Positions 43,534 through 51,509 of a stretch of DNA of 64,000 nucleotides are shown one piece after another. The notes below the pieces were generated by a model. That model searched no databases. It was not told where the DNA came from and saw only the letters and a program-made list of their open reading frames with translations. Both the position numbers and the translations under genes were made by a program. The DNA lies in NCBI GenBank assembly GCA_039810585.1, contig JBDHXF010000009.1, positions 15,354 through 79,353 on the forward strand. Reading direction: 5' to 3'. This DNA comes from JBBATK01 sp039810585 (GTDB lineage Bacteria; Bacteroidota; Ignavibacteria; Kapaibacteriales; NICIL-2). Within the stretch, counting starts at the first letter, position 1. The number at the start of each line of letters is the position of its first letter.

Positions 43534-43886
43534 ATCCACTGTTGTTCTTGATTCAACAGCTAAGAAGTACATGATCGATAGAGACCGTTGAGGTGGATGA
43601 TGGTTGGTTGTTGATTACAACAACACAACTTCGAATGACACGACGGTTGTGCAGGACAGCATGTCAAACAGTGCGTGGTACAGCTTCCAGTGTACTGTAT
43701 GCTGAGTATGGCTCGTACTACACTGCAGGTAGTGCACAGCAAGGAGAGTATTTCAAAGAGTGCATTGCAAGAACAGCACAGAAACGTAGGCACAGCAACT
43801 AGAGCACGGCAAGCAGAGCACAGCAACTAGAGCACGTAGATTTTCAAAGGTGGTCATCGTAGTACTTACAATGAGGCAAGTCGTCG
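43534..43886. other. intergenic region, includes an 18-base direct repeat
   Basis: No gene can be supported. CACAGCAACTAGAGCACG occurs at 43791-43808 and again at 43819-43836. The surroundings are rich in GCACAG-like words. The Cys-rich open frame on the minus strand (43560-43826) is likely chance. Confidence 0.5.
43791..43836. repeat. 18-base direct repeat
   Basis: Two identical 18-base copies separated by 10 bases, directly upstream of the lipoprotein gene at 43887. Confidence 0.7.
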
Positions 43887-44537
43887 ATGCGTTATCTCTT
43901 GTTCTCCCTCCTTATCATCACTATAGCCCTCTCTTTACAGTCGTGCGGAAGCTTGGTGTACGCTCCATCGATGATGATGAGCGATACTCCGTTAAAGCCA
44001 CACAGTGCCCAGGCAAGCGTAGCGGGTTCACTTCTTGCTGAGACCTTGCCGATAAGTGCTACTCACTTTGTGCATGGTGGCGGGGTTGCGAGTTTGCGCT
44101 ATGCATTTTCGGATCAGTTCAGTTTACAGACAAAATATTGGAATGCCTTTGACAGTCGTGGCGGCGCTAGCGTTGCTGCAACGATTCCACTCTCGGATGA
44201 ACGACATGACTTCTTTCATGCAGAATTCGGCTTGGCTCATAACGGAAATAGTATTGACGGCTGGGGAGGCGCGCTACGCTATGGTCGCGGTGCGGAGATC
44301 TCTCCGTCGCTGCAGTTTGGCTTGAGTGGAGGATTGATGTTTGGCTGGAACGACCTACACAATGTGAGGACCGGCGCATGGGGTGCCGGTGTAGTAGTGA
44401 ATGCTACGATGAACTACCTGCTGTGCCCAAATTGGACTATCGGCGCCGATCTGGCTGTGATTTGGGAGTACAATCATGATAACGGAGATCGTTCGACCCT
44501 TGTTTCTCCGACCGTGTGTCTAGGATGGACATTTTAA
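43887..44537 (+). CDS. outer-membrane barrel-like lipoprotein
   Basis: 216 residues. Lipoprotein signal MRYLLFSLLIITIALSLQSC (lipobox LQSC). The rest is a run of amphipathic strands with Gly and aromatics, ending TVCLGWTF with a terminal Phe, as in small outer-membrane barrels. A YSFS-like surface pattern is visible (ASLRYAFSDQFSLQTKYW). No family recognised. It stands alone on the plus strand, 353 bases after the previous gene. Confidence 0.7.
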   Translation: MRYLLFSLLIITIALSLQSCGSLVYAPSMMMSDTPLKPHSAQASVAGSLLAETLPISATHFVHGGGVASLRYAFSDQFSLQTKYWNAFDSRGGASVAATIPLSDERHDFFHAEFGLAHNGNSIDGWGGALRYGRGAEISPSLQFGLSGGLMFGWNDLHNVRTGAWGAGVVVNATMNYLLCPNWTIGADLAVIWEYNHDNGDRSTLVSPTVCLGWTF

Positions 44538-44906
44538 TTCCGGCTTCGATGGAGTGATAGAATTGGACGATGGCGGAGTTGCTCTCTGGTGGAGATCTCT
44601 GACGCGTAAGTGTGGTGCTAAGGACTCGTGATATCCTGAATCAAGGAACCACCGTTTCTCCCAACGCACAGAAAATGGCTACTATGCCGATATATGCTAT
44701 ATTGCCTCGAATTCAACACGTCTATGCTTCATTCCCTCCTTCATAGAACCGGCACTGCTACGCGAACCACCCCGTAGGGGGTATCTATTTTCATTGTAGA
44801 CCATAGGTCTTCGTTTTCAGAGTTTGGCCACTTGTGCATACCGCCTCAGCGGGTGCTTCCTCTTAGCAACAACAAATTTGAACACTCATTTACGAATAGC
44901 ACTGTT
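44538..44906 (+). other. leader region upstream of thrS
   Basis: No gene. It contains TATATTGC at 44698, then a leader of about 200 bases with small hairpins (CCCC-GTA-GGGG at 44770-44780 and AGACC-ATA-GGTCT at 44798-44810). These could control thrS expression. I cannot match them to a known riboswitch or T-box. Confidence 0.4.
44698..44704 (+). promoter_or_regulatory. TATATTG -7 element upstream of thrS
   Basis: GCTATATTGC, identical in its ten-base core to the elements at 3850 and 14193. No good -33 TTG. Confidence 0.35.
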
Positions 44907-46820
44907 ATGAATATTACTATGCCCGACGGATCAGTGCGTGAGTACCCGCAGGGTACAACGGGATCCGCCATCGCGAAATCAATATCGGAGGGTCTGGCTC
45001 GTAATGCCTTAGGTATACAGGTGAACGAGGTAATGTATGACTTATCCCGTCCTATTAACCACGATGCTTCCATTCGCATTGTCACCTGGTCGGACGATGA
45101 AGGCAAGCAGATCTTTTGGCACTCCACGGCGCACTTAATGGCCGAGGCCTTGGAAGCGTTGTATCCGGGAATCAAGTTTGGTATTGGTCCGCCTATCGAG
45201 AGTGGTTTCTACTACGACGTTGATTTGCCGGAAGGTATCAAGCTCTCTCTGGAAGACTTGCCAAAGATTGAAGACAAAATGCGAGAGCTCGTGAAAGCCG
45301 ATAGCAGCTATGAGCGAGTTGAGAAATCCTGGCATGAAGCCATCCAGTACTTTTCCGCCAAAGGCGACCAGTATAAACTGGAGTTGTTGGAAGGATTGAA
45401 GGATTCGGAAATCACCTTCTATCATCAGGGCAATTTCACGGACTTGTGTCGCGGTACTCACGTGCCTTCCACAAGCTACCTCAAGTATCCCAAGCTCCTT
45501 TCGGTTGCCGGTGCGTATTGGCGAGGCGATTCGTCGCGTCAGCAACTCACCAGAATCTACGGTATTTGTTTCCCCAAGAAGGACATGCTGGAGGAATTCC
45601 TCAAGCAGCGCGAAGAGGCTGAGAAGCGTGATCATAAACGACTCGGTCGCGAGCTCAAACTCTTTATGATTCATCCCATGGTAGGTGGAGGCTTGCCTGT
45701 GTGGTTGCCTAACGGCACAACCGTTCGTCGCACTCTGGAAGCGTTTCTCCGTCATCAACAAAAGAAGCGCGGCTATCAGGAAGTGATTACTCCGCACTTG
45801 GGGAATCTGGAGTTGTATAAGACCTCCGGTCACTATCCGTACTATGCGGACTCACAATATCCTCCAATGAAAATCGAGGAGGAGGAATACTTGTTGAAGC
45901 CCATGAACTGTCCACACCACCACCAGGTTTATTCTAGCGAGCCGCGTTCCTATCGTGATTTGCCGGTGCGCTTAGCGGAGTTTGGAACGGTGTACCGCTA
46001 CGAGCAATCGGGTGAGCTGAGTGGCTTGTCGCGCGTGAGAGGATTTACGCAGGATGATGCACACATCTACTGCACGCACGATCAGTTGAAGGAAGAAATT
46101 AAAAACGTGATTGAGCTGACGCAGTACGTATTCACCACTTTCGGTATGGACGTGAGTACGCGCTTGTCCTTCCGCGATGACAACACCGAAAAATATGGTG
46201 GTGATTTGGAGTTGTGGGAACGCGCTCAGCGGGAGATCAAAGAAGTAGCCGACGAGATGCAGCTCGAGTACTTTATCGGTCTCGGCGAAGCGGCGTTTTA
46301 TGGTCCCAAAATCGACTTCATCGTCCGTGACGCCATCGGTCGTAAATGGCAGTTGGGTACTGTGCAAGTGGACTATGTCATGCCCGAGCGCTTTCAACTC
46401 GAGTACATGGGCGCAGACAACCAGAAGCACCGACCCGTTATCATACACCGCGCTCCCTTCGGTTCGATGGAACGGTTTATGTCGATTCTTATCGAGCACT
46501 ACGCCGGAAACTTTCCCTTCTGGCTGGCGCCAACCCAGGTCAGCGTGTTGCCGATCACTGATGCACAGAACGACTACGCTCAGGAACTGGCGGCTAAGCT
46601 CGAAGCATTGGATTTGCGGGTGCACTTGGATGCCAGAGGCGAGAAGGTGCAGCGCAAGATTGCGGAGAGCGAACAGAAAAAGGTTCCTTACGCGCTGGTG
46701 CTTGGTAAGCGAGAAGTGGAAGCCGGACAAGTGGCGCTGCGAAAGCACGGAGAAGGAGATAAGGGCGTGATGTCGGTCGACGATGTGGTGGCTCTCTTTC
46801 AGTCACTCAAAGTCTCCTAG
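44907..46820 (+). CDS. thrS: threonine-tRNA ligase
   Basis: 637 residues from the ATG at 44907 (MNITMPDGSVREYPQGTTGS); an upstream start at 44832 lacks similarity. Domains in order: TGS (1-62), editing domain with the zinc-type HSTAHLMAEAL and FTDLCRGTHVPST, catalytic class II core with MNCPHHHQVYSSEPRSYRDLP, RVRGFTQDDAHIYC and IHRAPFGSMERF, and the C-terminal anticodon-binding domain (QVSVLPITDAQNDYAQEL). It charges tRNA-Thr and edits Ser-tRNA-Thr. Length normal. It has a long leader with hairpins. Confidence 0.95.
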   Translation: MNITMPDGSVREYPQGTTGSAIAKSISEGLARNALGIQVNEVMYDLSRPINHDASIRIVTWSDDEGKQIFWHSTAHLMAEALEALYPGIKFGIGPPIESGFYYDVDLPEGIKLSLEDLPKIEDKMRELVKADSSYERVEKSWHEAIQYFSAKGDQYKLELLEGLKDSEITFYHQGNFTDLCRGTHVPSTSYLKYPKLLSVAGAYWRGDSSRQQLTRIYGICFPKKDMLEEFLKQREEAEKRDHKRLGRELKLFMIHPMVGGGLPVWLPNGTTVRRTLEAFLRHQQKKRGYQEVITPHLGNLELYKTSGHYPYYADSQYPPMKIEEEEYLLKPMNCPHHHQVYSSEPRSYRDLPVRLAEFGTVYRYEQSGELSGLSRVRGFTQDDAHIYCTHDQLKEEIKNVIELTQYVFTTFGMDVSTRLSFRDDNTEKYGGDLELWERAQREIKEVADEMQLEYFIGLGEAAFYGPKIDFIVRDAIGRKWQLGTVQVDYVMPERFQLEYMGADNQKHRPVIIHRAPFGSMERFMSILIEHYAGNFPFWLAPTQVSVLPITDAQNDYAQELAAKLEALDLRVHLDARGEKVQRKIAESEQKKVPYALVLGKREVEAGQVALRKHGEGDKGVMSVDDVVALFQSLKVS

Positions 46821-46870
46821 TCAAGTCAATCGATCAACTGTACGCAACCTCACGACGCCTGAACGACCCT

Positions 46871-47632
46871 ATGCCATGGAATCCTGATCAATACGACAAG
46901 TTCAAGCGAGAACGATCCGCTCCGGTGGACGATTTGTTTGCACTGATGAATATTCGTTCGGGACTTTCGGTGATCGACCTCGGCTGTGGCACAGGCGAGT
47001 ACACTCGTCGTCTGTTCGATACCTTGCCGGGTTCTACGGTTCTCGGAATCGACAATTCTGCCGAAATGCTTGCAAAGAGTGCTGCCTTCTGCTGTGCAGG
47101 ATGCAGCACTCAGTTGCGAGACCTTCAGACTATCGACTGTGAGTACGATATAATTTTCAGTAACGCCGCATTGCAATGGTGTCCGGAGCATCCCGAGTTA
47201 TTCGCAAGGATATGGAAAGCACTGAAGCCGGGAGGCCAACTCTTGGTACAAATGCCGAAGAACCAGGATCATTATTCTCACCGCCTGGCGGCGGCGTTGT
47301 CGCACGAGATGTTCCCAACACGCTTCCCTGATGTGGCCGGTGAGCGCAAGGGCTGGTTGCTCGAAGTAGAGGACTATGCACAGCTGCTCTTCACCCTAGG
47401 CGCGGTTGATATCACCGCGATACTCAAAGTCTATCCACATGTGCTCGAGAATGCAGACGCCGTAGTGGAGTGGGTGAAAGGAACCCTCCTCGTTCCCATC
47501 CTATCGGCCTTGACCGACAGTGAACGAGAGAACTTTCTGGAACGGTATGTCCATTCACTTCGCGAAGCTATGCCGGGCTCTCCGGTGTTTTACGGTTTCA
47601 AACGCATCCTGCTTTCCGCTGGCAAGCCGTAG
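46871..47632 (+). CDS. trans-aconitate-methyltransferase-like SAM methyltransferase
   Basis: 253 residues. It begins MPWNPDQYDKFKRERSAPVDDL, the typical opening of trans-aconitate 2-methyltransferase relatives. Motif I is VIDLGCGTGEYTRRL, then LGIDNSAEM (motif II), DIIFSNAALQW and LKPGGQLLVQMP. It methylates a small carboxylic acid or similar metabolite; trans-aconitate itself is only the nearest named substrate. 50 bases after thrS and 98 bases before the P450 gene, all on the plus strand. Confidence 0.82.
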   Translation: MPWNPDQYDKFKRERSAPVDDLFALMNIRSGLSVIDLGCGTGEYTRRLFDTLPGSTVLGIDNSAEMLAKSAAFCCAGCSTQLRDLQTIDCEYDIIFSNAALQWCPEHPELFARIWKALKPGGQLLVQMPKNQDHYSHRLAAALSHEMFPTRFPDVAGERKGWLLEVEDYAQLLFTLGAVDITAILKVYPHVLENADAVVEWVKGTLLVPILSALTDSERENFLERYVHSLREAMPGSPVFYGFKRILLSAGKP

Positions 47633-47730
47633 TTTCGTCCTGTTGACAACGCCGCCTGCAGACAACACCCGATTAATACACAGTCATGCACAGTCGTTTA
47701 CGGCGTTGATTCACTTGCACGGTACCATCC

Positions 47731-49089
47731 ATGAAAGTCATTCCCAGCAGACGCCGCATTCCCATTCTCACTGAACTTCTCGAAATGCGGTCGATTACTC
47801 GGTCGGCGGTTGACTATTGTGAAAATATGGTCAACACCTACGGTCCGATCTGTCACGTCCCTCTCCCCGGCGTTGACAACTACATGATCCATGACCCGGA
47901 GTTGTTACAAGAAATCTTCATCAACCAATCATCGCAGTTCTGCAAGAGTCGGCTCTACAAAGCTATGCGCAAGGTGATTGGCTACGGCTTGCTTACCAAC
48001 GACGGTGAACATCACAAGCAACAACGACGGCTGGTGGCACCCGCCTTTCACCGTCAGCGCATTGTGGACTATGCCAACACGATGGTGCAGTGTACGTTAG
48101 ACGAAATACAACAATGGCAGGACGGCGCAGAAATCAATATCCAAGAGAGCATGGCGGCTATCACCATCGATGTGGTGACACAAACCATGTTCTCGTCGCG
48201 CATCTCCAAACAGCAGACGGTGGAGATACGGCGTATTATCAGCGAACTCTTGGAAGTTGCAGCAGAGGTGTTTCAAAACCCCTTCACGCTCTTGTGTTTT
48301 GAACGCGACCTGCTTATTCCCTCGGTTCGTAAAGTGCACGCTCTGACTCGTGAGGTAGACGTACTGATACACGATATCATCAACTCCTATCGCCGCGATC
48401 CGGACAACGATCGTGGCGATATGCTGTCGATGCTTCTCGCAGCCCATGATGAAGACAGCGGCGCCACGCTGGACGACAAGCAACTGCGCGATGAGGTTAT
48501 TACGATGTTCATGGCCGGTCATGAAACGACGGCAACGGCGCTAACGTGGACGTGGTATCTCTTGTCAAAGCACCCTGACATTGAACAACGCTTTCATCGC
48601 GAGTTGGACAGCGCATTGCAGGGAGCACTTCCCTCTGCGGAACACTTTGATGTGCTTCCATGGACTCGTGATATTTTTAAAGAAACATTGCGCGTTTATC
48701 CGCCGGTGTGGACTATTGCACGGGAGCCGTTGCACGATATTGAGATTTTAGGCTACCACTTTCCCAAAGGCTCAGTACTCTGCACGATCTCCACAGTCAT
48801 GCACCACCATGAGGCATACTTTCACGATCCGCTGGACTTTATTCCCGATCGATGGAAGGAGCCAGAGATGAGTACGCTGCCGCGCTTTGTCTTCTTTCCC
48901 TTTGGCGGTGGTAACCGCATGTGCATAGGCGAGGGCTTTGCTTGGATGGAGGCAAGTATGATAATGGCCTGTATCGGACAGAGATTTACACTGAATGTCG
49001 ACCCGACTTTTTCTACCGACGCAAAGGCACGATTCACCTTAGGGCCGCGAGTGTCAATTAGAGCACGGGTACATCAGAGAGGCGGATGA
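47731..49089 (+). CDS. cytochrome P450
   Basis: 452 residues, normal length for bacterial P450. I-helix oxygen-binding FMAGHETTATALTW, K-helix FKETLRVYPP (ExxR), meander DFIPDRW, and the heme-binding loop FFPFGGGNRMCIGEGFAW with the Cys ligand. The I-helix and heme loop resemble the fatty-acid/alkane hydroxylase-like (class II-type) families. It needs a redox partner; none is adjacent. The substrate is unknown. Followed by mini-hairpin copy 8. Confidence 0.93.
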   Translation: MKVIPSRRRIPILTELLEMRSITRSAVDYCENMVNTYGPICHVPLPGVDNYMIHDPELLQEIFINQSSQFCKSRLYKAMRKVIGYGLLTNDGEHHKQQRRLVAPAFHRQRIVDYANTMVQCTLDEIQQWQDGAEINIQESMAAITIDVVTQTMFSSRISKQQTVEIRRIISELLEVAAEVFQNPFTLLCFERDLLIPSVRKVHALTREVDVLIHDIINSYRRDPDNDRGDMLSMLLAAHDEDSGATLDDKQLRDEVITMFMAGHETTATALTWTWYLLSKHPDIEQRFHRELDSALQGALPSAEHFDVLPWTRDIFKETLRVYPPVWTIAREPLHDIEILGYHFPKGSVLCTISTVMHHHEAYFHDPLDFIPDRWKEPEMSTLPRFVFFPFGGGNRMCIGEGFAWMEASMIMACIGQRFTLNVDPTFSTDAKARFTLGPRVSIRARVHQRGG

Positions 49090-49110
49090 TGCAGAGGAAT
49101 TCTCCTTCGT

Positions 49111-49135
49111 GTGCGCCCATGGCGCGCACGAATTG
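49111..49135 (+). repeat. GAATAA-type mini-hairpin (copy 8)
   Basis: GTGCGCCC-AT-GGCGCGCAC followed by GAATTG. It has an internal mismatch and a diverged tail and lies between the convergent P450 and UspA genes. Confidence 0.5.
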
Positions 49136-49178
49136 AAATGACGCTTGAGGATTTCATCGCTACCGGTGCAGATCGGAC

Positions 49179-49631
49179 TCAGGATTGACTACACCGAATG
49201 ACAAACACCGGACAATCGGCGTGCCGCAACACTTTCTCGGCTGTGGAGCCAAGCATCAGATGCTTAAAGCCGGTCCAACCGTGGGTGGAAAGGCATATAA
49301 GCGAGATGTTATGTTCACGGGCATAGCTGACGATCTCATCTGCCGGTTTGCCTTCGCGCACGGTGGCGATGACTTGCAGGCCTTTGGCGCGAAGGTCGGT
49401 GCTGAGTTTGTCGATGTCTGCGTGTGCACCCGTACGCATTTGCTTCATGAGCTCATAGTACAGAGTTTGTTCTGTGCCATAGCGAGTGGCATAGACGTCA
49501 ATCGGTTCCACGACGTTCACTACGTGCAAGGTCGAGCCGAGTGCTGAAGCAAGGTCAACCACGGACTCAACCGCTTTTTGAGCGCAGTCGGAGAAGTCGG
49601 TGGCGAAGAGAATGGAACTATATTTTTTCAT
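49179..49631 (-). CDS. universal stress protein (UspA family)
   Basis: 150 residues from the ATG at 49631 (MKKYSSILFATDFSDCAQKA), normal for a single Usp domain. The ATP-binding pattern G-x2-G-x9-G-S is complete (GWTGFKHLMLGSTAEKVLRHADCPVFVI). It is cytosolic and related to stress survival; the binding motif predicts ATP binding. A start further upstream is not supported. Confidence 0.92.
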   Translation of the reverse strand: MKKYSSILFATDFSDCAQKAVESVVDLASALGSTLHVVNVVEPIDVYATRYGTEQTLYYELMKQMRTGAHADIDKLSTDLRAKGLQVIATVREGKPADEIVSYAREHNISLICLSTHGWTGFKHLMLGSTAEKVLRHADCPVFVIRCSQS

Positions 49632-49747
49632 AGTGCAACTCCGAAAGTGACACCGAAACTTAGGTTGAGGGCACGCCACGAGTGATGACGGGAGTCACAA
49701 AAAAAACTGATTGCAGTCAGCGCTGAACGAGCTGCGACGCAAAACAA

Positions 49748-49775
49748 ATCCCTCGCTACCGCGGCAACGAGGGAT
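49748..49775 (-). terminator. hairpin terminator after the acyl-CoA carboxylase gene
   Basis: ATCCCTCG (49748-49755) pairs with CGAGGGAT (49768-49775). Read on the minus strand it is followed by a T-rich stretch and lies 30 bases after the stop at 49806. Confidence 0.75.
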
Positions 49776-49805
49776 GAGCAAGTGTTCTAGAACAGAGGCT
49801 ACAGA

Positions 49806-51347
49806 TTAGAGGGGAATGTTTCCGTGCTTCTTCCAGGGGTTTGAATCTTTCTTGGTCTGCAGGCGACGAAGCGCACGTATCAAGTGACGGCGTGTTTCAG
49901 ACGGATTAATCACATCGTCCACGTAACCACGTTCGGCAGCCTCATACGGGTTAGCAAACTTCTCGTTGTATTCCGCTTCGAGTTCAAGTTGGCGAGCGCC
50001 CTTGTCTTCAGCTTCTTGGATTTCTTTTCTGAATAGAATTTCAACGGCTCCTTTAGCGCCCATCACTGCGATTTCGGCGCTGGTCCAAGCAACGTTGTAG
50101 TCGCCGCGAATGTGCTTGGAGTTCATCACGTCGTACGCTCCACCATATGCTTTTCGCGTAATCACCGTCATCTTCGGAACGGTGGCTTCGCAAAAAGCGT
50201 AGAGCAACTTAGCGCCATGACGAATGATACCACGCCATTCCTGATCGGTACCGGGAAGGAAACCGGGGACATCTTCAAACACGACAAGGGGCACATTGAA
50301 GGCATCGCAGAAGCGCACAAAGCGAGCGCCTTTGATGGACGAGTTAATATCCAGCACTCCGGCTAGGGAGTTTGGTTGATTAGCAACGATACCGATAGGC
50401 ATGCCGCCGAGAGAGGCGAATCCGACAACAATGTTGGGAGCATATTCGGCGTGCACTTCGAGGAAGTCCGCCTCATCGATCACCTCGCGAATCACGTCCT
50501 TCATATCGTAGGCCATATTCGACTGTGGGGGAATGATGGTATCGAGGCGCGGACAGTTCCTGGTATCGTCGTCCGTAGTCTCGAGTCGGGCAGGCTTTTC
50601 AATATTGGAAGACGGCAGAAAGGTCATCAACTTTCGCACTTGCAACAAAGTCTCTACTTCATTCTCGCACGCAAAGTGCGCGACGCCGGATTTTGACGCA
50701 TGGGTTTCGGCGCCGCCAAGTTCTTCGAAGCTGACTTCTTCGTGTGTGACGGTTTTAACCACATTGGGTCCGGTGACAAACATGTACGACGAGCCTTTGG
50801 TCATAAAGACGAAGTCGGTAATAGCCGGTGAATACACAGCGCCTCCGGCGCAGGGTCCAAGAATAACCGAAATCTGAGGGATGACTCCGCTGGCAAGAGT
50901 ATTGCGAAGGAAGATATCCGCATAACCGCCGAGAGATACCACGCCTTCTTGGATACGGGCGCCACCGGAGTCGTTCAACCCGATAACAGGTGCTCCGATT
51001 TTCATAGCCAAATCCATCACCTTGCAAATTTTCTCGGCGTAGGCTTCGCTCAGCGAACCACCGAACACGGTGAAGTCTTGGGAAAAGATGCACACTGTCC
51101 GACCGTGGATGGTGCCGGTTCCGGTTATAACGCCATCGCCGAGGGGACGTTGTTTTTCCAACCCAAATTTGGTGGAGCGGTGGCGTACAAACATGTCCAT
51201 CTCTTCGAACGAGCCGGGATCGAGCAAGCAGTCGATGCGTTCACGGGCGGTGAGTTTTCCTTTTTTGTGTTGGTCGGCGATGCGTTTTTCGCCACCGCCG
51301 AGAAGTGCTTCCTTGCGTAACTGTTCGAGGTACTCAGTGCGATTCAT
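49806..51347 (-). CDS. pccB: acyl-CoA (propionyl-CoA) carboxylase, beta/carboxyltransferase subunit
   Basis: 513 residues from the ATG at 51347 (MNRTEYLEQLRKEALLGGGE). Crotonase-type carboxyltransferase with the two oxyanion-hole regions: LNDSGGARIQEGVVSLGGYADIF and GPCAGGAVYSPAITDF in the N-half, and DVPGFLPGTDQEWRGIIRHGAKLLYAF and KAYGGAYDVMNSKH in the C-half. It transfers the carboxyl from biotin to propionyl- or acetyl-CoA. The biotin carboxylase/carrier partner is not in the window. The choice between propionyl- and acetyl-CoA is not certain from sequence. Confidence 0.9.
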   Translation of the reverse strand: MNRTEYLEQLRKEALLGGGEKRIADQHKKGKLTARERIDCLLDPGSFEEMDMFVRHRSTKFGLEKQRPLGDGVITGTGTIHGRTVCIFSQDFTVFGGSLSEAYAEKICKVMDLAMKIGAPVIGLNDSGGARIQEGVVSLGGYADIFLRNTLASGVIPQISVILGPCAGGAVYSPAITDFVFMTKGSSYMFVTGPNVVKTVTHEEVSFEELGGAETHASKSGVAHFACENEVETLLQVRKLMTFLPSSNIEKPARLETTDDDTRNCPRLDTIIPPQSNMAYDMKDVIREVIDEADFLEVHAEYAPNIVVGFASLGGMPIGIVANQPNSLAGVLDINSSIKGARFVRFCDAFNVPLVVFEDVPGFLPGTDQEWRGIIRHGAKLLYAFCEATVPKMTVITRKAYGGAYDVMNSKHIRGDYNVAWTSAEIAVMGAKGAVEILFRKEIQEAEDKGARQLELEAEYNEKFANPYEAAERGYVDDVINPSETRRHLIRALRRLQTKKDSNPWKKHGNIPL

Positions 51348-51509
51348 AAAGAGAGGGAGTGAAGAGTTGTCGAGAGATCGGTTCGAAGACACCACAAATA
51401 TACCAGTTGCAGCGCAGCAGCCTGAACAGCGGGTGGCTGCCCGGTGGCTTGCGTTGACGGACCGTCACAAGCACATATCGTTGTCGCGCGCAGCGACGAA
51501 ATGTCGGCT

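Noticed and set aside
43560..43826. Cys-rich minus-strand open frame of 88 codons
   Set aside because: Composition comes from GCA/ACA-rich repeats; no start context or homology I know of.
45135..46748. Two long minus-strand open frames inside thrS
   Set aside because: thrS is certain on the plus strand; the antisense frames reflect codon bias.
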